Assembly (NCBI GenBank): GCA_036939975.1
Contig: JALLPB010000896.1
Location: 1 to 12,360 of the forward strand
DNA length: 12,360 nt
Source: Cyclostephanos tholiformis
Taxonomy: Eukaryota > Bacillariophyta > Thalassiosirophyceae > Thalassiosirales > Thalassiosiraceae
Direction of reading: 5' to 3'
Shown in pieces: positions 1-6,781 of the stretch (position 1 is the stretch's first letter; every line of letters begins with the position of its first letter). Below the pieces are notes generated by a model. It was not told the origin of the DNA. It worked only from the letters and a program-made list of their open reading frames with translations, and made no database searches. Made by a program: the position numbers and the translations under genes.

Positions 1-14
1 GACGACGACGACGA

Positions 15-56
<42 letters not shown>
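1..56. repeat. (GAC)n trinucleotide microsatellite at left edge
   Basis: About 18 near-perfect GAC units, with one GAT at 13-15. On the plus strand it reads as poly-Asp in frame 1 and poly-Thr in frame 2. Both frames stay open past it: frame 1 stops at 88-90 and frame 2 runs to 463. The same trinucleotide recurs inside the PLAC8 gene at 4570-4603. Confidence 0.95.
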
Positions 57-57
<1 letters not shown>

Positions 58-463
58 GATAACTTCCTCGACGACATGGGCCGCAAATGATGGGACGGTC
101 GTCGACGCCGTACCTTATATGCACGATCGTGTCGTCACCGGACCGTCGTCAATCAATCGGCATCCTCGAGTGTCCAAGCCTGGGACGATCGGGATTGGAA
201 GGGGGAAGGACGACGGGGATGGGAAGAACGTCGGCATCGATCATTATGGAGGTGGGGAGGAGTTCTGGGTACTCCAGTCGACTAGGGAGGGGACGAAAGG
301 ACTCCTGGCGAGGGATGATCTCATGGGGAGGACGTTGGACGAGATTCGTGAGGGTATACGTCGGACAATGTTGGATGACTTCATGAGGGCCATACCGCCG
401 CCGCTATCGTCCATCACCGCGAGGACCGATAATAACGATAATATTAAATGCGACGATCGGTAG
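2..463 (+). CDS. Unrecognised protein, 3' end of a gene truncated by the window edge
   Basis: A reading frame is open from base 2 to a TAG at 461-463, about 153 codons after a poly-Thr stretch made by the GAC repeat. I recognise no domain. The C-terminal half looks protein-like: Gly-rich GGGEEFWVLQSTREG, then a charged amphipathic stretch around RTLDEIREGIRRTMLDDFMR, ending in an Asp/Asn-rich tail. The codons are balanced and GC-rich, as in the firm genes here. The first in-frame ATG is at 14, inside the repeat, so the true start probably lies to the left. Frame 1 is a competitor: poly-Asp followed by ADNFLDDMGRK and a stop at 88-90, which would be a typical acidic C-terminus. I see no GT donor in 1-90 that would join the two frames. 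A minus-strand frame across 244-669 looks like an antisense shadow. Confidence 0.42.
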
Positions 464-884
464 GGTGGGGGGGGGGAGACGGGGATGTAGAAGACGCCGC
501 GGATGTACGTCCGAGGGTGATAGATTCCATCGGCAATCGATGGGGCGCGGCATTTCCAGTTCAAATACATAGGAAACTCGATCAAGAGGAGGAGGCGGGA
601 ACAACGAATTCGCGCCTCGATATGGACTGCAACATCGATGAGACGAGATGATACGTCGGTTGAGGGCACCTACATGAGTGGCAGGGCCGCCGCGAATCAG
701 TCGATATGACATGTGAATGCCATAAAATGATTCTAGTAAATCGCATGGACATGATGTTAAACTAGTACTAAATCAGCCCTACACGGCAGATCGAGACGCT
801 TCGATGTGGGCAAAGTATGATGTAGAGATAATTCAATCCTTGTTGGATGTAATTGATGCCCGACATGTTTCGCCGAGAGAGTGA

Positions 885-906
885 TATTGATCAGTATTGA
901 TCAATA
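885..906. promoter_or_regulatory. Two TATTGATCA copies 10 bp apart, one within a 12-bp palindrome
   Basis: TATTGATCA occurs at 885-893 and 895-903, one helical turn apart. The second copy lies in the perfect palindrome TATTGATCAATA (895-906). The arrangement suits a dimeric DNA-binding protein, but the role is inferred from symmetry only. It lies about 280-300 nt upstream of the BASS start codon. Confidence 0.35.
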
Positions 907-990
907 TTTCTAGCCGCTAGCCACTTTCAGGAGTTTTCATTTTGTTTATCTCAAAACAAAACTCTCTCCTACCTCGGCGGTAGATTCGCC

Positions 991-1020
991 CGTTAGTACA
1001 TACGACAAAAAGTACTAACG
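991..1020. repeat. Perfect 9-bp inverted repeat with 12-nt loop
   Basis: CGTTAGTAC (991-999) and GTACTAACG (1012-1020) are exact reverse complements around an A-rich loop. It sits about 165-190 nt upstream of the BASS ATG. It could be an operator-like dyad or part of a diverged repeat element. There is no T-run to suggest a terminator. Confidence 0.6.
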
Positions 1021-1030
1021 TAAAGGGAGA

Positions 1031-1044
1031 TAGGTAAGTACCTA
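1031..1044. promoter_or_regulatory. TAGGTA-AG-TACCTA dyad
   Basis: This is a near-continuous palindrome with 6-bp arms. The same arms, spaced by 8 nt, occur upstream of the BolA gene at 6958-6977, and TAGGTA recurs at 4994-4999 and 11882-11887. It is a possible shared regulatory half-site, although a 6-mer is short. Confidence 0.3.
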
Positions 1045-1072
1045 AGATATCTATCCGTTAGGGGTAGTACGA

Positions 1073-1087
1073 TGACGCCAGTGACGT
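1073..1087 (+). promoter_or_regulatory. TGACGC/TGACGT pair, CO2-cAMP-response-like bZIP sites
   Basis: TGACGC (1073-1078) and TGACGT (1082-1087) are direct repeats 9 bp apart, about 96-110 nt upstream of the BASS ATG. TGACGT, ACGTCA and TGACGC are the three core motifs described as CO2/cAMP-responsive elements in the Phaeodactylum plastid carbonic anhydrase promoter, where bZIP factors bind. That this pair works the same way is inference. The location and spacing suit a proximal promoter. Confidence 0.45.
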
Positions 1088-1096
1088 TTCTCCCAG

Positions 1097-1101
1097 CCAA
1101 T
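1097..1101 (+). promoter_or_regulatory. CCAAT box
   Basis: CCAAT on the plus strand lies 82 nt upstream of the BASS ATG and 10 nt after the TGACGT box. This is a classical position for NF-Y binding. A 5-mer is weak evidence by itself. Confidence 0.3.
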
Positions 1102-1148
1102 CCACCACTCCGCGTCCATGATCATCCCGTCGTCTTCTATGGCTTCAC

Positions 1149-1164
1149 AGAGAGAGAGAGAGAG
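1149..1164 (+). repeat. (AG)n dinucleotide run in the probable 5' UTR
   Basis: Eight AG units end 18 nt before the BASS ATG. It is a simple repeat, probably within the 5' untranslated region. Confidence 0.85.
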
Positions 1165-1182
1165 TGGAGCAACAAAGATACC

Positions 1183-3125
1183 ATGAAGGCCCATATCGCG
1201 ATCGCATCCATCCTAATCGCCACATCGACGACTACATATGGATTCGCGCCCGCCTCAGTGAGGGCTCCCGTGAGTTATATTAATTCGCCTCCGTCGCTCG
1301 TCGAGTCGGACGTTCCGGGAAGATTCACGCGCCTCGCCTCTAATGATTATATATGTATACATGATATACATATATATTATTAAATCTAATTTACATTCCC
1401 CCCCCCCCCCTTAATCCTTCTCCCAATTCCATGTCATTCTGCTCGATAGGTCCTCCACAGCGTCGGAAATGCCATCGTCATCGGCTCGCAATCCCAAATC
1501 GGCGGAAAGTCCCGACCATCCGCGAAGCTCGGCGGCGTCGGCGTCGGATCGATTGGTTCCTCGTCCGTCCCGCGAATGGTAAGTGCTACCCCCCCCACAC
1601 ACACCACCACCACCATCCGCCGCCTCGCTATTCTCCTCGAACACCACGCGCATATAATTCTCCCCTCTCCCCACCGAACATTCCCCCCTCTTCTCGTAAC
1701 ACACCCCCCCTCCCCCCCCGCCGCCCCATCGATTAGAGCTCCGCCGACGCCTCCCCCTCCTCCTCCGTCGACGATGACAAGTCCCTCTCCGCCAAGGTAT
1801 TCGACGCGTACACCAGGACCGCGAATGCCGCCACGACCCTATTCCCCCTGTGGACGATCCTATTCACGGCCATCGCGCTACGGCGCCCGATGACGTTCGA
1901 CTTCTTCACCACCGAGTACTTCACGATGGCGCTCGCGGCCCTCATGTTATCCATGGGCATCACCCTCACTCCCGATGACTTCGTGGCCGTGGCCGGCGAG
2001 CCGAGTTCGATAATCATGCAATTCGCACTCTGTTACGGCATGATGCCGTCGTTGGCATTGGCCCTCGGCCGTGCCTTCGGCCTGGACGCCGGACTCCTCG
2101 CGGGGATGGTGTTGGTCGGGTGCATCAATGGCGGACAGGCGAGCAACCTCTGCACCTACATCGCCAGGGGCAACGTGGCCCTGAGCGTGCTAATGACGAC
2201 GGCGACGACCGTGGGCGCGATACTGATGACGCCCTTCCTTTGCAAGACGATGTTGGGCGCGGTGGTGCCCGTGGACGCCAGGGGCATCGCCGTCTCGACC
2301 TGTCAGGTGTGTGCGTGTGTGTGTGTTTTTTTTTTATTTTATCTTTTTCAATCAATCCCCCTCCTCTCCCCACCCCCATTTTCACGACGTTATATATTTA
2401 CATGCAACGCATCGGCGATGTGCACGCAAATAATACGCATTCATTTATATTATATATATACATATTTATATACACATATATATAGGTCGTCCTCGCTCCC
2501 ATCGCGGTGGGAATGACCCTGAACAAGTTCTTCCCCAAGGTCGTTAAGGCGATCTTGCCGTTCGCGCCGGTGGTGGGCGTCGTTTCGACGTGCCTCCTCG
2601 TCGCGAGCGCCGTGGCTCAGGTCGCCGATCCCATCCTGAGCGCTGGCATGGGATTGCAGGTGAGTTTTATTGACCACCAACTCCATATTCCCCTTCGTAT
2701 ATATTATATATGCTTATATATATATATATATGTTTTGGTCATTATTTTCATTCGACGAATTTCAATCTCAAAACTCTCTTTTCCCACGACGATGCTCGTT
2801 GTTATTGTTTTTCGGTGACATATATTTTTCGTCGCTCATTTTTTATACGACAAAAAAAAAGATTCCCGTACTCCTCCTCCATCTCGTTGGTGGAATCGTC
2901 GGGTACTGGTTGCCGAAGCTCACCGGTTTCGGGGAGGTGAAATCCCGCACCATGGCCATCGAGACTTCCATGAAGTCCTCGGCGTTCGGTTTCTTGCTCG
3001 CGAAATTGCACTTCGGGGAATACGTCGCGCGCGTGCCCTCGGCAGTTAGCGTCGTTTGGATGGCGTTGACTGGTAGTTTCCTGGCCGTCGTTTGGAGGTA
3101 CATCCCCGTGAAGGAGGGCGAGTAG
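1183..3125 (+). CDS. Plastid-targeted bile acid:sodium symporter family (BASS) transporter, five exons
   Basis: Model: join(1183..1269,1450..1578,1737..2306,2486..2659,2862..3125), 407 aa. All four introns are GT-AG, and every junction is phase 0. Residues 1-20 form a signal peptide ending TYG, followed by FAPAS, the diatom plastid motif. A Ser/Gly-rich transit region runs to about 90. The rest is hydrophobic, with roughly eight to ten membrane segments. The diagnostic BASS block is GCINGGQASNLCTYIARGN (200-218) followed by VALSVLMTTATTVGAILMTP; a second conserved stretch is KSRTMAIETSMKSSAFG in the last exon. Related plant plastid proteins couple Na+ to import of organic acids such as pyruvate, but the substrate here cannot be read from sequence. 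The chosen ATG has context ATACC-ATG-AAG and begins the signal peptide. The last acceptor is odd, with a poly-A run instead of pyrimidines before AG. Family certain; substrate and exact membrane unknown. Confidence 0.88.
2307..2485 (+). repeat. BASS intron 3, rich in (GT)n, T-run and (TA)n
   Basis: This 179-nt intron opens with GTGTGTGCG followed by GT dinucleotides and a T-run. It ends in TA-rich repeats (about 2446-2485) with acceptor TATATAG. The simple repeats likely vary in length between strains. Confidence 0.8.
2660..2861 (+). repeat. BASS intron 4 with (TA)n and an A-run acceptor
   Basis: This 202-nt intron starts GTGAGT, carries a TA microsatellite around 2700-2731, and ends in nine A and AG. 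No other AG lies close upstream. The resulting junction GLQ|IPVLLLHLVGG keeps the frame and the hydrophobic helix expected for BASS proteins. Confidence 0.75.
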
Positions 3126-3686
3126 TGCCGGCGAGGTAGGAACATGGTGGGTGGAGTGGAAGAAGGTGTATAATTATCTAGATGTCGGGTCTGGACGGTT
3201 AGATGATGCAGTAGCGCTTTCTGTCGGCAGTGTCACGCCATGTGAAAAGTAAGGTATTTGCTTATGAATGCATTCATTATAGGGAGGAGGTGACATCAAC
3301 GAATTGATACTACATAAGTGGAGTAGATTAAGCCCGCTAGGAACTAGTGTGTCAATGACTCCTGAGCTTAGACGGGATGTCTCCCGACCGTCCACTGTTT
3401 ATTTTGTTCCCTCTTTATGGGAAGGTGGTATCGGTCATGGGAGGGTGATTTCTCAGTCGGTGCACGATATCGTGTAAAGTTCAATGCTCGTCATGTTACC
3501 ACGGCGGCTCGAGGAGAGTGGATGCGAGGGCGGTCAGGGCGACAGAGCGGCATACAATACCATATGGTGCCAAAATTTCCCCACCAGCACAATGGGTCGT
3601 TATTTGTTATTTACGAACACTTAAATCGCACTTTACGTGAATGATCCGGAGTCGGAGGAAGATGTTTTTTATAACGGGACAGAATC
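3126..3686. other. Convergent intergenic region, presumed 3' UTRs
   Basis: About 560 nt lie between the stop codons of the BASS (+) and PLAC8 (-) genes. I see no coding frame with recognisable composition. A 10-bp palindrome ACCATATGGT is at 3559-3568. The region most likely holds the two 3' ends. Confidence 0.6.
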
Positions 3687-4568
3687 TCAGACCACAAGCA
3701 CGCTCCCCTCTCCAACGTGTCCCGACTCCACCCCGATGTATGCCTCGTCGTCGTCCCAATCGATGACTCCCGAGGCATTACAGCAAGCGGCATCCCTCTC
3801 CCCGTAATCCACCGTATGCCTCGCCATCTGGCCCAATACGCAGAACTGGCACCATATCGAGCAGCAGACGTCCTCCCACCCGACCGCGACGCCCGACGTG
3901 CACCACCGCGTACCGTCGTCGTCGCCGTCTCCATCACCGCCCACATTCCCGCAAACGCCATCCCTCGGATCGCTACCGAACAATCTGTACATGCACAGGC
4001 AGCTCTCCTCGGGTATGGAATAGACATGTCGCATAACGGCGCGAAGCTGCACCATGACGTAAAGAATGTAAAAGCCGTAAATCGCCGAGGAGCACGAATT
4101 AATCGCGTACCTGACATCGTCGACGCCCGACGATTCATCGCGATGTTTCGACGATGAACCCTCCTCGTCGTCGTCTTCCATGGGGGAAGTAACGGCCGCC
4201 ACCGCGAGGTATAGGGCGGTGACGACGATCACGTCGCGCAGCGAGTTCCTCCATCGATCGTTCACCTCGATGCGACTGTCGTTCAGATTCGTCACGTCGT
4301 ACGTCCCATCGTCGGCGACGTTCGTCCTGCGTCCGATCCACGTCATCTTCATCCTAGTTAGGAGCTGCCCGATGAGTATCGGCTTGAGGAATAGCGCGAA
4401 TAGCAAATGCGGATGGCAGGGCCCGAAGCGACAGCAGTCGCAAAGTCCGTCTCGCCATATTCCCCGGGGATTGCCGACTTCCCTCGTCCTCCCCCCCCCT
4501 CCATGTCTTCGTCGTATTGGATTATTTCCACCGCCACCGTCCTCCTCGTTCCCCACGTCGCGAGGGTC

Positions 4569-4606
<38 letters not shown>

Positions 4607-4811
4607 CAACCGCCACGGCGGTCGGTGTCGGTATGAACGGCACGATGAATCTCTGTCCCTTGATCACCCCCCCCTCGGGAACGACCACGCTAAACGTAAC
4701 GCCCTCGTACATGGCATCGAAGGTGTATCCCGCGACTAGCGTCGCCGGTGCGATGACCTGAACGTTCGTCGGTGGGACGACGGAGGCGGCCGCTGCGCCG
4801 TAGGAGCTCAT
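3687..4811 (-). CDS. PLAC8-family cysteine-rich protein with diatom-type N-terminal motif
   Basis: A single-exon frame of 374 aa. Residues 18-58 carry APATLVAGYTFDAMYEG and a following VxVPxGGV segment, a block I recognise from many diatom PLAC8-like proteins. Residues 71-81 are poly-Ser, followed by a disordered Gly/Arg stretch. The PLAC8 part starts at IWRDGLCDCCRFGPCHPH (118-135), continues with a hydrophobic helix and LLTRMKMTWIG, then a second hydrophobic helix (about 193-208) and a third (about 241-257). It closes with CCSIWCQFCVLGQMARHTVDY (316-336) and AACC. PLAC8 proteins are membrane-associated and linked to cell-size control, metal handling or Ca2+ transport in other eukaryotes; no specific role can be assigned here. 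The central Cys cluster usual after HPHL is replaced by LFALFLKP. An acidic insert (211-232) and a Gly/Asp insert (289-300) lengthen the domain. It is divergent with the lumen gene at 5232. Confidence 0.8.
4570..4603. repeat. (GAC)n microsatellite encoding the PLAC8 Ser run
   Basis: About 11 GAC units on the plus strand. In the minus-strand gene frame they read as TCG, giving the Ser run at residues 71-81. It is the same unit as at 1-56, where it would be read as Asp or Thr. Confidence 0.9.
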
Positions 4812-4906
4812 CGTCTATTTTTTTTGTGTGTTTGAAAAAAAAAGAAAAATAAGAAGAAGCCTTTCTCACCTCACTTTTGCGAGTTTTAGATAGATACGAT
4901 ATCTAA

Positions 4907-4955
4907 CTACGTAAATAGATACTCTAGATATAAATAGTACGTACTGAGGCAGCAC
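4907..4955 (+). promoter_or_regulatory. CTACGTA...AATAGTACGT...GGCAGCAC motif array, copy 1
   Basis: CTACGTA (4907-4913), AATAGTACGT (4933-4942) and GGCAGCAC (4948-4955) recur in the same order and orientation at 12310-12349. The spacing differs and the rest is not conserved, which suggests protein-binding sites or a decayed repeat. It lies upstream of the lumen gene when read on the plus strand. Confidence 0.4.
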
Positions 4956-4977
4956 TCCCGCCGTTTGTATGGCGGGA
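4956..4977. repeat. TCCCGCC/GGCGGGA inverted repeat, 8-nt loop
   Basis: Arms at 4956-4962 and 4971-4977 pair perfectly for 7 bp, all G-C except the end pair. It lies in the divergent promoter. The arms resemble E2F-type SSCGCC cores but lack the full TTTSSCGC consensus. Confidence 0.5.
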
Positions 4978-5081
4978 ACTTTTAAGTACGTCGTAGGTAC
5001 AACAAATACTACTTATCATCACTAACGATAAAATAGGGTTTCGTTCGTTATTTTTTTATTAATTTGATGTTTCTTATCGCG

Positions 5082-5115
<34 letters not shown>
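5082..5115 (+). repeat. Homopolymer run of 34 C
   Basis: An uninterrupted C-run lies about 117 nt upstream of the lumen gene ATG. Such a tract can adopt G-quadruplex or i-motif structure and is prone to slippage. Its exact length may be a sequencing artefact. Confidence 0.9.
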
Positions 5116-5231
5116 TGCCCCATAGAGCAAAAAATAAAGCAACCCATCCTCATCGTCTTCTGCGCGATTCTATTCCCTCTCCCTTCGGCGGCGCGCGAAT
5201 TTTCCCATCCTCTGCCGGCCCAGCCTCCATC

Positions 5232-6055
5232 ATGGTCAATCAAATAGTCATCGGCCTTATCGTCGCTGCCGCCATGGCATCTGGCGTCACGGCATTCGCC
5301 CCCCCCGGATCGTACCGCACGTCAACTACGAAATACTCGCCGTCGTCCTCCACGGCCATTCGCGCCGCGACCGCCTCTCGTCGCGATCTCCTCGCGAGCA
5401 CCGGCTCCTCCATATCCGCCGCCCTCTTGACCGTCGTCGTTTCTCCGTATACTTTCGCAAAGCCTTCCCATGCGGCGGGCGAACCTCCCACGCCGGGGGA
5501 GATCGAGCGCATAAGGACGGGGTATAAGAACATACAGTACCTCCTCGCCAACTGGGAGGAGGAGACGACCGTATGTCGCGAGAATGGCGGCGAATGCAAG
5601 CGCGACGCCGATGCCTGCAGGAGGTATTTGGGCCTGAGGAGCACGACCGATCCGCTTTTCCAGATCGAGAAGGTCTTCGCGAAGGTAAAATACATGGATG
5701 ACATCGATCCCGACAAGTTAGAATCGTTCTTCGAGGCGACGGAGGATTGGTGAGTGAATATATTATATCCAGCCCGACGACGGGATCCCCCACAATCCTT
5801 GAGAATCGTATCTTCATAGTCGATTGGCATGGCTGATCTCCGCCTTTATTTGCTCATTTTTCTCCTTGGGGACATAGGAACACGGCCATGAACATGTCGA
5901 ATAGCATGGCATTTATCTCGCAATTCGCAGAATACAACCCCGGAGGTGGCAAGGATGAAGTATTGAAATACTTGAATGAAGCTCAGAAGCAGGTAATTCT
6001 CGCAGAGAAGGCTTTGAAGGTGATTTTAGAGTGCGTCACTTCTACTGCGGCATAA
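5232..6055 (+). CDS. Thylakoid-lumen helical protein, Psb31/PsbQ-like candidate
   Basis: Model: join(5232..5749,5878..6055), 231 aa; the intron is 128 nt, starts GTGAGT, ends CATAG, and splits a Trp codon. Targeting is tripartite. A signal peptide of about 21 residues ends VTA, with FAPPG following. After a Ser/Thr-rich transit stretch come the twin arginines SRRDLLAS (49-56), a hydrophobic segment, and an AxA-like site PSHAA (78-82). This predicts plastid import and then Tat transport into the lumen. The mature part (about 149 aa) is mostly helical. It has IQYLLANWEEETTVC, Cys at 115, 122 and 129, YLGLRSTTDPLFQIEKVF, and a C-terminal block with NSMAFISQF, NPGGGKDEVLKYL and a final amphipathic helix. 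This matches my memory of a diatom lumenal family of PSII extrinsic type, possibly Psb31, but I cannot confirm the name. The ATG at 5232 starts the signal peptide, so I prefer it to the earlier in-frame ATG at 5064, which would translate the C-run as poly-Pro. Confidence 0.82.
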
Positions 6056-6337
6056 TAATTATGGACATCGGTGCGGTTAAAAACTGCACGTAGACTAAAT
6101 AATGATAAGCGGAATTGAATATGCTTACTGAATGGGCAACCAATTGTCAATCAGCTATTGGATTTGATTCACCTATCTAATGTAAATGAGCGCGGGGTAT
6201 TTTTGATAAAATTAGGTCCAACAAGTCCAACGTCGAGCAAAATTAGTGATGCGCTGAATCCTCAATGAAGCTATTACGAAGCACGATGCTAATTTATGTA
6301 TTCAGAGCATGGATTGCCTGTACTACTCATATGTTCA
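6056..6337. other. Convergent spacer between the lumen-protein and BolA genes
   Basis: This AT-rich spacer of 282 nt lies between two stop codons. It presumably holds both 3' UTRs and polyadenylation signals. I see no gene or strong structure. Confidence 0.6.
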
Positions 6338-6781
6338 TCAAACCTCCCCCCTCCTCTTTTCCCACTGATCCCCCGTCCAAGCATTGATTTGAAGTGCGTG
6401 TATTTCCTCAAATAAGCCCTTCTCCTTCAAATAAGTCTGTACCTCACGGTGGCGTTTCAGCGGAGGCATTCCCTCGAACGAGTTAGTGACAACAGTCAAC
6501 TCGAGTTTGGCACCACATCCATCTGAATGGTCAATTATTTTGCATTCCAAGGCATCGGGGTATCTTTTTTGCACCTGATCGTTTTCATGACATGGCAGAT
6601 GCATTGGGGGTGAGTGTCCGTCACAAGAGAAGCACAATGAAATTGTGGGTTGATGTCACGAAAATCTACGTGATAAGTGAAGGCCACTTCCGCGATTTCC
6701 GGCGGCTGCCCCCCCCGAGCATTATGTCCCATACCTCACCTCTTCTTTCACTCGACTAGCAAGGGAACTGGAATCGTTCAT
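6338..6781 (-). CDS. BolA2-like protein, iron-sulfur trafficking partner of monothiol glutaredoxin
   Basis: Model on the minus strand: exon 1 6781..6740 (42 nt), GT-AG intron 6739..6575 (165 nt, GTGAGG...TCAG), exon 2 6574..6338; 92 aa, phase 0. The splice gives MNDSSSLASRVKEE joined to VQKRYPDALECKII, restoring the usual BolA N-terminal helix. Without the splice the helix would be lost. Domain marks are the loop Cys34 (DGCGAK), the beta strand LELTVVTNSFEG, the conserved PPLKRHREV helix with His56, IHAL with the invariant His73, and the ending DQWEKRR. These fit the BolA2 type, with Cys in the loop, whose relatives bridge a [2Fe-2S] cluster with CGFS glutaredoxins in cytosol and nucleus. No transit peptide is seen, which agrees with a cytosolic location. 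The length is typical for the family. The gene is tandem with the DUF6824 gene and convergent with the lumen-protein gene. Confidence 0.88.

Larger units (their letters stand above)
464..1182. other. Intergenic region and presumed promoter of the BASS gene
   Basis: About 720 nt without a convincing gene. A G-run lies at 467-476, just after the left reading frame. From about 720 onward the sequence is AT-richer and contains a TAGTACTA palindrome (763-770), a repeated TATTGATCA (885-903), an imperfect palindrome around 930-971 and a perfect 9-bp inverted repeat (991-1020). It also contains a TAGGTA/TACCTA dyad (1031-1044), two TGACG boxes (1073-1087), a CCAAT box (1097-1101) and an (AG)n run (1149-1164). 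I see no clear TATA box within 60 nt of the ATG. Confidence 0.7.
4812..5231. other. Divergent promoter region between the PLAC8 and lumen-protein genes
   Basis: A 420-nt spacer serves both genes. The PLAC8 side has an A/T-homopolymer leader (4816-4860). The middle has TATAAATA (4929-4936), the palindrome AGTACGTACT (4936-4945), a hairpin (4956-4977) and TAGGTA (4994-4999). The lumen-gene side has a 34-nt C-run (5082-5115) followed by a CT-rich presumed 5' UTR. TATAAATA reads as TATTTATA toward PLAC8, about 118-125 nt from its ATG. Confidence 0.6.

Noticed and set aside
244..669. Minus-strand open frame of 141 codons near the left edge
   Set aside because: It is antisense to the better plus-strand frame, has Pro/Ser/Arg-rich shadow composition, and shows no domain or splice signals.
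4180..4761. Plus-strand open frame of 193 codons opposite the PLAC8 gene
   Set aside because: Antisense shadow. The minus strand carries the recognisable PLAC8 Cys motifs.
5064..5231. N-terminal extension of the lumen protein from ATG 5064
   Set aside because: It would put poly-Pro from the C-run in front of a perfect signal peptide and abolish plastid targeting. The ATG at 5232 is the natural start.
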